The notes beneath the pieces are model-generated. The model was not told where the DNA came from. It ran no database searches and was given only the letters and a program-made list of their open reading frames with translations. Positions 35,824 to 48,410 of a stretch of DNA of 64,000 bases are shown one piece after another; the first letter of the stretch is position 1; each line of letters begins with the position of its first letter. A program made the position numbers and the translations under genes. The stretch comes from Calendula officinalis (taxonomy: Eukaryota > Streptophyta > Magnoliopsida > Asterales > Asteraceae), in assembly GCA_963853835.1 (NCBI GenBank), contig OY970822.1, positions 15,067,501 to 15,131,500 on the forward strand, in the 5' to 3' direction.

Positions 35824-37165
35824 TGATGTGTTTGATCTAGTTATAAAATTATGTCTCCTAAATACCACTAATCTAGATTACCACATTCATAGGCAAGTAT
35901 ACCTAATCGTGGGTAATATAGGCTAGGTAAGTATTTCGGGTTATCGAATCCACAGGGAACAGTTTATGTAATCCAAGTAAAGAAAGTTAAAGAATTAATC
36001 AAGAAAAGATTTTTGTTCATGTTTTGACTTATCTAAAATGTAATTAATATTTGAAATGACAAGAAATGCAAATTTGAACGATTAAAATGAGATTTAAGGG
36101 ATATTCACTATGTATGGATTCATCTAGTTCTAAGTATGGTTATTAAGCACCGGCTAGTTTAATGTTCTAGAAGTCACGGTATTAGATTTCTCTCAATTCC
36201 ATTTAATAAACTAATTACAACTAATAGGAATTTCTTCTCTCAAAAGCTATAACTAATCACACTTCTATTTGTTGAAATTACCATCTTGAATTAACTAAGA
36301 CCTCTAACCTAGAATTTTCATTACCAGGGTTGAACTTCTTGTTTAATCTAACTTATTGGAATCTTATCTCTAATCCCTATTTCTAGTGAATTAACAACTA
36401 GGTCATAATGAAAAGTTGGGGAAGTAATCAATTGAACCAAATGTTGTCAATATCTAATTTAATCAATTACCAACGATAAAGAAACGAAAACTCATAAATT
36501 AAACCAAGAAGAATAATTAAACATCAACAATTGTTTTGAACACAAACAAACCCTAAAATTAAACCATACTTAACCCTAGAATCATCCAAACATAGTGAAT
36601 ATAAAGATTACTAGCACATAGACATGCTAGAAATCAACAAACAAGAGTTAAAGTATAGAATTACAACCATAGATTTAATCCAAAATGTTTGAGAATCAAT
36701 GATTGCTATAAACTTGACTAATCCCTTGATAAACTGCTTCCAAAATCGTCCTTAACTGCCCAAAAACACACTTCCAGAAAAAGATGCCTGACATTTCCTT
36801 TTGATCTGGTATAAAACACGATCAGAAGCGCATAGTTCACGGCGCGAACTATAGTTCGCGTCGCGAACTTCCTGCTTTTAATACTTCCCGATCGCCAACT
36901 AGAGATAACGATCGTGAAAACCAATCAGGGACTTTGGTGACTGATCGTGAATAGTTCACGATCAGTTCACGATCGGGAACTCTTGTTCGGTTGAAATCTT
37001 GTATTTTTCTTCATCTTTTGGCCCGTTTTTGACACCTCTTTCGCTATATCACCTGAAATGTAACATAAACGCATAATTGAGTAATATCACATGTATTTGC
37101 TTCTAAAACGTACTCAAAATAGGCGATATTGACGGGTTTGAACGTGTCTAAAAACGTCAATATCA
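35824..37165 (-). repeat. 3' LTR of the Athila element
   Basis: Begins TGATGTGTTTGATC and ends AACGTCAATATCA (plus strand). Contains a cluster of GC-rich palindromes at about 36835-36980 (GTTCACGGCGCGAAC, GTTCGCGTCGCGAAC, GTTCACGATCGGGAAC), which stands out from the AT-rich LTR. Confidence 0.95.
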
Positions 37166-37180
37166 AAATCCCCACACTTA
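37166..37180 (-). other. Polypurine tract of the Athila element
   Basis: Directly inside the 3' LTR, the minus strand reads AAGTGTGGGGATTTT, a typical purine-rich plus-strand priming site. A second similar tract (AAGTGTGGGAAGGGGGG) lies at about 38197-38213. Confidence 0.7.
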
Positions 37181-38463
37181 AACTTTGCTTGTCCTCAAGC
37201 AAATCATCCTGAAAAATTTGTTAGTAAGACACCAATCCAATGCATATGACAAACATTTCAATCACAATCAATGAAAATTTCAGAATTTAGTTTAATTTAG
37301 CAAATAAAATTTCACCTAGATTTTATATCCAATTTTGTGTACCAAACTAGTTAACTTTTCATAAACCTACTAATTTTTTGGCTACCTTAATTATACCAAT
37401 TTTAATTTAGAATCTCTTCATTCTTGCATAATCTACAAATATCATCTTTATGAAAACCACCCAATTAGTAGGGTTAAATTAAGAAAAATTAGTTTAAATA
37501 TCATTGGGTAGCGTAAACGCTTTATTCATGTATGCTTTATTCAAGCTTATTTATTTTTGCTTATTTTCTTTCTTTCTTTTTTTTTTCTTTTTTTTCTTTT
37601 TTTTTATATATTTTTTTTTATTTATTTATTTGTTTGGTGGGAAGAACCTCAGCTCGCATGCCACCCGCGTAACAGACTTTCCACCAACATGTCCAGATCA
37701 GTTGACCTTAGAATGCTAGGTTTGAAGGACCCCTCGGGCTTACTTGTCTGAGTGACACACGTCCGGTTGTTTGTTCTTACACAATATTTAATTAATAACT
37801 TTTTAATATAATTTTGTTTATTATTCACAATGATGTGCACCGTAAACTAAAGGCCCTTATCTTAACCTAATGTCATTGGGAGCTAGTAAAACTAACCTTA
37901 ATTTTCTTAAAGACGATTCTTATATATTATGCAAGGCATTTCCAATTTTCTACGTTAAAATTACCATAATCAAAGAGCTAAAATTCTTAAATCTATGAAA
38001 AGCCACAAATATTGCAACATAAAAGCTAGCTAAAATTCTATCATTTAAATTAAACTTTGTCTCCCAAAATTATTTTCAAAAGCATCGAGATGTGTCATAA
38101 AAAAAAAATTTAACCATTAAATCGGTTTTCTTACTCGGATGATTATTTTCGAAGATTTCACAAATTTTAAATGGTGGATTTCTTTTTAAATACACCCCCC
38201 TTCCCACACTTAAGTGTTTGCATTGTCCCCAATGCAACAAACTTGATAAAATTTAGGAAATCGAGGTCATAAGAAAGTATACGACCTGAGGGTGTGTGTG
38301 TACATTCCCGGTGAAATTTTGAATTCCGGAGCAGTTTACAAGAGTCCGCAACTAACAGCAATCACGACGAACACCTAAAAAAAAAAAAACAAACAAAAAC
38401 AGAAATACGTTTTTTTTTTTTTTTTTTTTTTATTTTTTTTTTTTATTTTCTGCCTCTTCGCCT
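37181..38463 (-). other. Non-coding 3' region of the Athila element
   Basis: Between the stop of the ATHILA ORF and the polypurine tract. T-rich on the plus strand (long T runs at 37570-37630 and 38408-38450). No ORF with recognisable homology. Confidence 0.5.
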
Positions 38464-40688
38464 TCATTGCGGTGGTGGGTACGGACGGTACCAAGAATTG
38501 GAGTCTTGGTACCAAGCATCATAATCGGGGTAGTTCGGTGGTGCGGGGTAGCTCGGTGCCCACGTGGGTATGTTGGAATGATCAAAGGGTGGGGGTCGGG
38601 GAAATTGACTTGGATATAGATTATAGTTGGCAACATCGGTTTGCCAACTCACTTGTTGCCCAACCCGCATTTGATTGTAGTATGACCGGTGCATATGATC
38701 TTGGACATTGGTGTGCAAATGGTCGTGGGATGATCGGACATAGGACACATCGACTTGCATCGCGTCCATCCTCTCGACCATTTGATTATACGAGAAGTAA
38801 GGATCGAACGAGGATTGACCCGAACCGGATCCCGAGGCGCCCGAATGCCCGAATTGGGGACCCGTTGGTCCCGGTTGATCAAAGTGTTGACCCGCTATTG
38901 GTATTTCGGGACCCGGTGCATCGTCCATATCTACATCATCATCACCATCATCGTCACTACTATCACTACCACTTCCCGGATTTTCCACACCGGGATGTTC
39001 ATTCCAAACATAGTCACCCGCAAATTTCACAATGACGTGCATACCCAACAACAATACCTCGTCCATTGACCCCATTGGTCGGTATGTCATGCTCTCCCAA
39101 ACTCTGTGAGGAATGGCAGTTGCGGCCCGTGCCAAACGAGTGACATAGTGACCGGCACCCATCGGACTTTTTCCTTTTAGTCCCTTTCCTTGTGTACTCA
39201 AAAATTTGGCGATCACGAATGGAATATTCTTTATCGCATTCTTGTCGATGAGTTGGTGGAGCAACCACATATCGTATTTGTTAACTTTTTCGGGCCCTTG
39301 GTTTCGGTGGCGGATGGTATATGCAATCATTCTATGAAGAAACCGATGAGTACCGCTTCTAATGCTAGACTCTTTTGTATGAGCCATTCGGTAATCACCA
39401 ACCCCGATTTGACGCCAATATTCGTCAACATTTCTAACCTCATTCGTCGCACACCACTTCATATAATGATGAAAACTTCTGGTTGTGGTTTCTTCTACGG
39501 TATAAATACCTAGGTTAATAGCAAATTGAATGAGGTTACATTCTACCCATTGGTTAGCTACTCGGTATTGGATGCAAGGGTCTTCAGGGTTCTTCATGGC
39601 TACACGGGGTTCGAATTTTATAGTAGAATAAAACTCGAGGAGGAGCTCATCATAAGTTGGTTCATTGATGAGGAGAGCTCTCTCCCACGCCCGACATATA
39701 AAACGTACATTGCCATCGTGATCCTTATGATAACGGACCAGGTAACTTTCAATATCCGCCCTTCGACCTACCGCGTCTAACAATTCCAGGTCAACACACC
39801 TTCCCACAACTACTTTTTTGTTGGAGAGTTTATTTTTCCTACTCTCACTTTCTCGTGCAAGACCCTCTCGAGGTGCATTCTCAAAGTTTAGGAAGATGTG
39901 TTCCCGATTAACTCTAAGAATGGCCGGGAACCCATCTTCTAGGAGTGCGGGTTCCGGTGCGGGTTCTGGGATAGGTGAAGGTGCCCGTGCACGTCCGCGT
40001 CCGCGGCCACTGGCCGATGTGGAGGCAGCTGTCTTTTGTTGTTTCTACATCAAAGACAATAATCACAATGTTAAGAATATAAATATGAAAGAATAGTAGG
40101 GTGTCTAATTATGTAAAACATGAATGTAAATGACGTTACCCCTTCCCACACTTAGTTTTAAAAATAAGAAAATAAAATTAAAGATATGACATTGTTAATT
40201 AAATTTTATTTCAAATTGATTTAAAAAAAACTAAGTGTTATAAACATATTAACATTGTAAAAACAGTATCTTTGTAACATTCTTAACATAACTTTGAACA
40301 AAAGACTTGACATTTGGTGTCCAATTTTTATCCAACCCGAGTTGTTAAACTAGTCATCTAAAATATTGAAAATTGAAGTATGATAACTAGTTTAACAACT
40401 TAAATCTCACTTAAACACTTGCAAAAATCCGAAATTTAACCCAATTTGCTCACAATTTCCCAATTTCATACAATGTAAGGCTCAAAATCTACTAATCTTA
40501 AGAGGGTTTTACTAACTAAAAACAAAGATTGCAGATTTCAACTAGGGTTCAACTACAAATCAACTATTAAGCATAAAGAGCTAAGATTTAACTCAAAAAG
40601 TTCAAGAACAAGTCAAAAATTTCGGACCTATACCGAAATAATAGATGAATCTATGAAGAAAAGTAGAAGAACTAACCCTTGGACCCAT
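38464..40688 (-). CDS. ATHILA ORF-1-type protein of the Athila element, apparently spliced
   Basis: The main exon 38464-40044 is open throughout, but its first in-frame ATG (39807) lies inside conserved-looking sequence. The minus strand has a TGTAG acceptor just before 40044 and, 632 nt upstream, ATGGGTCCAAGG followed by GTTAGT. Joining 40677-40688 (codes MGPR) to 38464-40044 gives a 530-aa protein with no frame change. It starts with a basic, Gly/Arg/Pro-rich N terminus (SGRGRGRARAPSPIPEPAPE), continues with FICRAWERALLINEPTYDEL (the ATHILA ORF-1 signature region) and ends in an acidic then Pro/Gln/Tyr-rich tail. Function is unknown; in related elements this slot is called env-like, but I see no signal peptide or membrane segment. 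The frame is intact, unlike gag-pol. Confidence 0.75.
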
Positions 40689-40829
40689 GGAGATGAAGAA
40701 TTGATGAAGAAATCGGAAGTTTTGGAAGAAACATGAGTGAAATCGGGTAGAAAATGGGAGTGTTTGCTGCTGTCGTTCGCGATTTGGAAGAGTTAGGGTT
40801 CACGATTGTGAAGGCTGGAAGAGAAACGA

Positions 40830-41035
40830 CGGATTTATAGCTCGAGGGGTTCGCGTCGTGATCTTGTTCCCGATCGGGAACTTTGCTTGACCCGAATGGG
40901 TCGAACCGGGTCGACCCGAATCCGAAACGCGAACCGGATCGCGAACTGATCGTTAAATCTTAGCGATGAAGAGCCCAACTCCCTGGACGGACTTAGCGAT
41001 CGGGAAGAAAGTTCGCGGCGCGAACTTTCCTCCAA
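40830..41035 (-). promoter_or_regulatory. Putative internal promoter of the Athila 3' ORF
   Basis: On the minus strand a CTATAAAT box (40833-40840) lies about 145 nt upstream of the small first exon of the ATHILA ORF. Directly upstream of the box (40850-41030) is a palindrome cluster with GTTCCCGATCGGGAAC-like and GTTCGCGGCGCGAAC strings, the same kind found in the LTRs. Inference: a second transcription start for a subgenomic mRNA that is then spliced. Confidence 0.45.
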
Positions 41036-41240
41036 TCCCATACCACCGAATTTTTTTTAAAACACAAGCAGATTTTAACAACATACTCACCAAAAGACTT
41101 AAACGAGCAGAAATACACACTAACAACTAAAACGAAAATGCTGAACGGAAAAGGAATTAACCACAATACACACGGGTTGCCTCCCGAGAAGCGCTTCAAA
41201 GATTATTGAGTCTAAAGCTCGACTCGATGCTACTCTCTTC

Positions 41241-44200
41241 TCACTTACGAGCACCAACCGAGATGAAATGAATCACCTCCTCTTCCTCCAATTTCTCCTT
41301 CTCAAAATTACCATTCCCTTCATGATAAAGTTTCAAACGGTGACCGTTTATGCTAAAACGGCCACGATCACAAATGAGCTCCACATACCCGGAAGGTTTT
41401 TGTTGGACAACGGTGTAAGGACCGGCCCATTTGGATTTGAGCTTTCCGGGAGAAAACTTATAACGAGATTGATAAATTAGGACTTTATCTCCCGGTTTGA
41501 AACATTTGTAGGTTTTCAATTTATTGTCATGCCAACGTTTCGTATTTTCTTTGTAAATTCGAGAATTCTCGTAGGCATGAGATCTTTCCTCGGTAAGAAC
41601 ATTTAATTGGAATTTGCGGTTGTGACCCGCCATGATTACATCCATGTTACATTCTTGAAGAGCCCAAAAGGCTTTGTGTTCAATTTCGATCGGAATGTGA
41701 CATGCTTTCCCGTAAACCATACGGTACGGAGTGTAACCGGTAGGCGTTTTAAACGCGGTTCGGAATGCCCAAAGAGCATCATCTAGCTTTTGAGACCAAA
41801 TTTTTGGATTTCGATCAATGGTTTTCTCAAGGATCCTCTTAAGTGCTCGATTAGTGTTTTCAACTTATCCACTTGTTTGTGGATGATAAGAAGTTGAAAA
41901 ACGGTGATGGACACCATATCTTTGCAAAGTTTTCTCCATTAGGTGATTGGCAAAATGAGTGCCCCGATCACTAATGAGAGCACGAGGACATCCGAACCTA
42001 CAAAAGAGAGCTTGAACGAATTTGACTACGACCCGGGCATCATTTGTTGGTAATGCTTTTGCCTCGGCCCATTTGGAGACGTAGTCGACGGCTACAAGAA
42101 TGTACTTATTACCATGGGAGCTCGGGAATGGGCCCATGAAATCAATGCCCCAAACATCGAACACCTCACAAACTTGAATGCTATGTTGAGGCATTTCGTC
42201 TCGTTTGGAGATGCTACCCGTTCTTTGGCAAGCATCACAAGCCTTGACCAATTTATATGAGTCTTTAAAAATCGTTGGCCAATAAAATCCCGCATCTAAT
42301 ACTTTCCGGGCGGTGAGGTTAGGTCCGAAGTGGCCCCCGGTGGGTCCCTTATGACATTCATTGAGAATGACATAAGCTTCCTCACCGTACACACATCGCC
42401 TATGAACAAAATCAGGCCCGACCCGGAATAAGTAAGGATTCTCCCAATAATAGTACTTAAGATCGGAGAAAAATTTCCCTTTTTGTTGATGAGTCAAACC
42501 CTTTACAAGGATACCCGCCGCCAAATAATTTGCCATGTCGGCGAACCACGGGTCATCAGACACTTGTAAAGCGTTGACTACTTCAAGGAATTCATCGGGA
42601 AATTTATCATTTATCCCATTTTCATCACATTCCTCCAAATATGGATTTTCGAGGCGGGATAAATGATCTGCTGCAAGGTTTTCCGCCCCCTTCTTATCCT
42701 TGATCTCAATGTCGAATTCTTGCAAGAGGAGAATCCAACGTATGAGTCGAGGTTTGGCGTCTTGCTTAGCAAAGAGATGTTTCAATGCGGAATGATCGGT
42801 GTACACAATGGTTTTCGACAACACAAGGTAGGGTCGAAATTTGTCAAAAGCGAACACAACCGCAAGTAATTGTTTTTCGGTGGTTGTATAGTTCACTTGA
42901 GCACCATTGAGTGTTCGGCTAGCATAATAGATTGGTTGAAAGTGAGTGTTCTTTCTTTGCCCCAACACCGCACCGAGTGCATAATCACTCGCATCGCACA
43001 TCAACTCAAATGGTAATTCCCAATCGGGAGAAACCATGATCGGAGCCTCGGTAAGTTTTTCCTTTAACAAATCAAAGGATTCTACACATTCGTTTGAGAA
43101 AACGAATGGTATATCCTTCTCAAGTAAATGGGTCATGGGTCGGGTGATTTTAGAAAAATCTTTGATAAACCGACGGTAAAAACCCGCATGACCAAGGAAA
43201 CTCCTCACGGCTTTCACATTCGAGGGCGGAGGTAGCTTAGATATGACATCTATTTTAGCTTTATCTACCTCAATTCCCTTCTCAGAAATTTTATGTCCTA
43301 ACACGATGGCTTCTCGCACCATGAAGTGACATTTCTCCCAATTAAGCACTAAGTTGGATTCCTCACACCTTCTCAAAATCCTCTCAAGATTTGCTAGACA
43401 TGAAGTAAATGAGTTCCCGAAAACCGAGAAGTCATCCATGAATACTTCCATACAATCCTCTATCATGTCTTGGAAAATAGCCGTCATGCAACGTTGGAAC
43501 GTGGCCGGAGCGTTGCATAGACCAAACGGCATTCTCCTATAAGCAAATGTACCAAAGGGGCACGTGAATGTGGTTTTTTCTTGATCTAGGGGGTCGATTG
43601 GGATCTGAAAATAGCCGGAAAAGCCATCGAGGAAACAATAAAAGTTGTTTCCCGCGAGTCGTTCCAACATTTGATCAATGAACGGTAAAGGAAAATGATC
43701 CTTACGGGTGGCATCATTTAGCTTGCGGTAATCAATACACACGCGCCAACCCGTGACAGTTCGAGTAGGGATTAGTTCACCCTTCTCATTTTTGATAACT
43801 GTCATACCCCCTTTTTTCGGTACAACTTGTACCGGGCTCACCCACGGGCTATCGGAGATAGGGTAGATGAGTCCCGCATCAAGAAGTTTAAGAACTTATT
43901 TTTTAACCACATCTTTGACATTCGGGTTCAATCTCCTTTGCCTTTGTACACTTGGCTTGAAATTTTCCTCCATGAGGATTTTGTGTGTACAATAGGCGGG
44001 ATTTATACCCGGAATGTCAGCCGTTTTCCAAGCAATGGCTTGTCTATGAGTTTTAAGAATTTTAATAAGATCGGCTTTTTCGGTGGAGGATAACTTAGAT
44101 GAAATGATGACCGGAAGACTAGAATCACCTTCTAAAAAGGCATACTCTAAATGGTTTGGTAAAGTTTTAAGCTCTAGAGTAGGTGGCTCTTCTAAAGAAG

Positions 44201-46883
44201 TTTTAATTCGAAGGTTGTCTTTAGGGTCAATTTTCTCAAACACGACATCTCCTACCTCGGATTCCTCACCATCTACATGAAGCAAATCCTCGAACTCTTG
44301 GAGATCTCGGATTGTTTCATCGGAATCAATAGTGAAATCACCTTTTGTGGTGACATCATTACAATCGAGGTCGAGAAAGGAAGTAACCTCCTCATCGATA
44401 CATGAATCGATAACATCAATGAAATAACAAGAATCATCGGATTTGGAGGTATGCTTCATGGCTTTCTCTATAGAGAAGGTGACCCTATCATCATCCATTC
44501 CTAGACTTAGTTGTTTCTTAGACACATGAAACATGGCGTCCGCCGTGTTCAAGAAAGGTCTACCTAGAATTAGCGGGACTTTGGGATCCACATCCATTTC
44601 TAGGACAACGAAGTCTACGGGGAACACGAATTTATCAACTCTAACAGGAACATTTTCTGCTATACCAATGGGATATGTGTATGAAAGGTTTGCTAATCTC
44701 AAGATCATCCTAGTCGGCTTAAAATCGGTTAATCCTATTTTTGTAGCTATCGACAAGGGCATTAAACTAATACTAGCACCTAAATCTGCTAGACCATTGC
44801 AAACCGGTAAATTATTAAAGAGACAAGGGATTATGAAACTCCCTGGGTCCTCTAGCTTTGGTGGCATCTTGGATTCTATGATCGCCGAGCATTCTTCACT
44901 CAACACAGCTGAAGATGCTTCCTCCATTTGCACTTTATTTGACACCAAATCCTTAATAAACTTTCCATAATTTGGCATACCTGCCAACATATCAACCAAA
45001 GGCACGTTAATGCGTACCTGTTTAATCATTTCAACAAACTTACCATATTTTTCTTTGAGCTTTTCCTTTCTCAACCGTTGTGGGAAAGGAACTTTAGGTA
45101 GGTAAGAGTTTGTTGTTGCTTCCTTCTTTGATTCACTCTTCTTCGGTTCATCTCTTTCTATAATCTTCTCAACAAGCACTTCCTCTTCATTCATTGGTGT
45201 CCCCTCTTCTACAAGTACCTGTTCACTAGAATTATTAGTAGTAATTTTAACCATTGGTGAACTTACCTCTTTACCACTTCGTGTGGTAATGGCTTTGACA
45301 TCCCTTGAGTTGAATTCTCCCTTGGGATTCGCTTGGGTAGAAGGGGGTAAATTGCCTTGAGGTCTTTCGGTTAAGGCTTGGGCAATTCTCCCAATATCTC
45401 TTTCTAAGTTTTGAATGGTGGCTTGTTGGTTTCTAATACATTGTTTCATCTCTTTCGAGTCTTGTTTGGTTTCTTCATTTGTTTTGGCTTGGCTAGCCAT
45501 AAACTGACCAAACATGCTCTCGAGAGACATGTGCTCTTCGGGCTTAGAACTCGAACCGGGTGTGTTAGAATTATTTCGAGGAGGGTAATTTGGTTGGTTA
45601 TTTTGAGGGAAACCGGGTGGATGTGATGGTCTAGGGGGGAAATTATTGTTATTGTTGTTGTAACCCCTATTGTTGTTGTATCCTTGGTTTCCTCGTTGAT
45701 AGTTTTGCCCGTAACCTTGGTTTAAATAATTGACCTCCTCCTCGGTCATCATCGGTTGGTGTTGTTGACATTCCTTTGCAAGGTGGGGTCCACCGCATTT
45801 CTCACAACCAACCTGTATCGCATGTAAAGAAGATGTTATTTTATCTAATTTACGTTCTAACATTACCTGGTTATTCTTTATGGCGGCGACTTCATCATTT
45901 TGTCTATCGTCAACCGCATTGACCGAACCCGTTTGCTTTCCGGCTCTTCTATAGGTGGCCCATTCCGCATTGTGCATGGCCATATCCTCCAAAAGGTGGT
46001 ATCCTTCCGTAGGGGTTTTATACATGAATATTCCACCACTCGATGAATCAAGGGTGGATCGTGCATTGTTGGACAAACCCCTATAGAAGAGATGGACGAT
46101 ATCGCTCTTCTCAAACCCATGATTTAGGCATCTCCTCAACATTCCTTTGAAACGTTCCCATGCTTCCGTTAATGTTTCCCCAGCTTCCTGTTGAAAAGCC
46201 ATAATATCAGTTTTTAATTTATCCGCTTTCGCGGGTGGAAAATAACGGTGTATAAATCGACTTCGGAGTTCTTCCCAAGTCGAAATGGAGTTTGGCTCAA
46301 GGGATTTAACCCAAATTTTTGCCTCTCCAATTAGACTAAAAGGGAAGAGTCGAAGTCGTATCGCATCTTGCGAAACGTTAGGAATCCTAAATAATTGGCA
46401 TATGTCATTAAAGCACTCAATATGGTGATTTGGGTCATTTGTGAGTCTACCATCATAACCCAAGTCACGAACCATACTGAGGAATTGACTTTTTATTTCA
46501 AAATTTATGCCATTTATTTCCGGAAGTCTAATTGCCGGAATGGCATCAACCGGGGCATTTTGCCTCGTTTGCCACATCGGACGTTCCGGTGGTGGGTCTT
46601 GATCACCCATTTGGTTATCAAGAATCGGCTCTTGATTAACTATTGGTTCTAAATTAACAGGAGTTTGCTCCTGATTTTCAGAACTTTGGACTTGAACTTC
46701 AAAAAGCGGATTCTGATTTTCAAGACTCGGTTCCCCAATATTTTGAGCTTTCTTTATGGTTGCGTTGTATCTTGCTTCTAATTGAATCCTCTGTCTCCTT
46801 CGAAAAAGTTTCTCCGGATCAGACGACGGTGAGGGTTGATCAGCTTTAGTCTTTTTGCCTCTAAGAGTATTCTTATTGCTCAT
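41241..46883 (-). pseudogene. Athila gag-protease-RT-RNaseH-integrase polyprotein, two nonsense codons
   Basis: One continuous minus-strand frame of about 1,880 codons. Order by approximate residue: gag with Retrotrans_gag core (FPFSLIGEAKIWVKSL, LRSRFIHRYFPPAKADKL); a zinc knuckle CEKCGGPHLAKEC near 355; aspartic protease with LADLGASISLMPLS near 703; reverse transcriptase with [16 protein letters not shown] and the FMDD catalytic box ([10 protein letters not shown]) near 1148; RNase H ([22 protein letters not shown] region); and integrase with the HHCC finger (CDACQRTGS), [20 protein letters not shown] and YHPQTSG. TAA stops interrupt it at 43896-43898 (just before RT) and 41865-41867 (in integrase); the reading frame is unchanged on both sides. 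The start at 46883 is preferred over an in-frame Met at 46931 because the gag-like basic N terminus begins there. Confidence 0.93.
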
Positions 46884-47042
46884 GCACCTGCACAACTCAA
46901 AGCAAAGAGTTAACACGCAACTGATAGACAAAATAAAGGGAAACAGAAATTACAAATTAAGTAACTTATTTAAGAATAAATTCCTAAATAAGGATCAATT
47001 AACTAATTAACTTTCAAAAACCTAAAAACACAAAACTGCTCC

Positions 47043-47060
47043 CCGGCAGCGGCGCCAAAA
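47043..47060 (-). other. Primer-binding site of the Athila element
   Basis: Plus strand CCCCGGCAGCGGCGCCA just inside the 5' LTR resembles the 3' end of plant tRNA-Asp (which I recall as CCCCGGCAACGGCGCCA) with one mismatch, so the minus strand pairs with that primer. Confidence 0.75.
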
Positions 47061-47063
47061 ACT

Positions 47064-48405
47064 TGATGTGTTTGATCTAGTTATAAAATTATGTCTCCTA
47101 AATACCACTAATCTAGATTACCACATTCATAGGCAAGTATACCTAATCGTGGGTAATATAGGCTAGGTAAGTATTTCGGGTTATCGAATCCAAAGGGAAC
47201 AGTTTATGTAATCCAAGTAAAGAAAGTCAAAGAATTAATCAAGAAAAGATTTTTGTTCATGTTTTGACTTATCTAAAATGTAATTAATATTTGAAATGAC
47301 AAGAAATGCAAATTTGAACGATTAAAATGAGATTTAAGGGATATTCACTATGTATGGATTCATCTAGTTCTAAGTATGGTTATTAAGCACCGGCTAGTTT
47401 AATGTTCTAGAAGTCACGGTATTAGATTTCTCTCAATTCCATTTAATAAACTAATTACAACTAATAGGAATTTCTTCTCTCAAAAGCTATAACTAATCAC
47501 ACTTCTATTTGTTGAAATTACCATCTTGAATTAACTAAGACCTCTAACCTAGAATTTTCATTACCAGGGTTGAACTTCTTGTTTAATCTAACTTATTGGA
47601 ATCTTATCTCTAATCCCTATTTCTAGTGAATTACCAACTAGGTCATAATGAAAAGTTGGGGAAGTAATCAATTGAACCAAATGTTGTCAATATCTAATTT
47701 AATCAATTACCAACGACAAAGAAACGAAAACTCATAAATTAAACCAAGAAGAATAATTAAACATCAACAATTGTTTTGAACACAAACAAACCCTAAAATT
47801 AAACCATACTTAACCCTAGAATCATCCAAACATAGTGAATATAAAGATTACTAGCACATAGACATGCTAGAAATCAACAAACAAGAGTTAAAGTATAGAA
47901 TTACAACCATAGATTTAATCCAAAATGTTTGAGAATCAATGATTGCTATAAACTTGACTAATCCCTTGATAAATTGCTTCCAAAATCGTCCTTAACTGCC
48001 CAAAAACACACTTCCAGAAAAAGATGCCTGACATTTCCTTTTGATCTGGTATAAAACACGATCAGAAGCGCATAGTTCACGGCGCGAACTATAGTTCGCG
48101 TCGCGAACTTCCTGCTTTTAATACTTCCCGATCGCCAACTAGAGATAACGATCGTGAAAACCAATCAGGGACTTTGGTGACTGATCGTGAATAGTTCACG
48201 ATCAGTTCACGATCGGGAACTCTTGTTCGGTTGAAATCTTGTATTTTTCTTCATCTTTTGGCCCGTTTTTGACACCTCTTTCGCTATATCACCTGAAATG
48301 TAACATAAACGCATAATTGAGTAATATCACATGTATTTGCTTCTAAAACGTACTCAAAATAGGCGATATTGACGGGTTTGAACGTGTCTAAAAACGTCAA
48401 TATCA
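47064..48405 (-). repeat. 5' LTR of the Athila element
   Basis: Same length and almost the same sequence as 35824-37165. The differences I noticed are single bases (for example CACAGGG versus CAAAGGG and GATAAAG versus GACAAAG). It ends at TATCA, followed by the ATTAC target duplication. Confidence 0.95.
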
Positions 48406-48410
48406 ATTAC

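Larger units (their letters stand above)
35824..48405 (-). mobile_element. Athila-type Ty3/gypsy LTR retrotransposon, 12.6 kb, recent
   Basis: Complete element read on the minus strand. LTRs of equal length (1342 bp) begin TG and end CA on the plus strand. A 5-bp target duplication ATTAC lies at 35819-35823 and 48406-48410. The primer site matches a tRNA-Asp 3' end, gag-pol is one frame, and an extra ORF of the ATHILA ORF-1 type follows pol. By eye the LTRs differ at about five positions, so insertion is recent. The gag-pol frame has two nonsense codons, so this copy is not autonomous as it stands. No chromodomain is seen at the integrase C terminus, as expected for Athila. Confidence 0.93.

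Noticed and set aside
36805..36820. TATAAAA string in the Athila LTR as LTR promoter
   Set aside because: It reads TATAAAA on the plus strand, antisense to the element, so it was not used as evidence for the element's own promoter.
36718..36924. 68-aa ORF with an almost identical copy at 47958-48164
   Set aside because: Duplicate because it lies in the two LTRs; no known domain.
38472..39035. 187-aa plus-strand ORF and neighbouring ORFs
   Set aside because: Antisense shadows of the ATHILA ORF on the minus strand.
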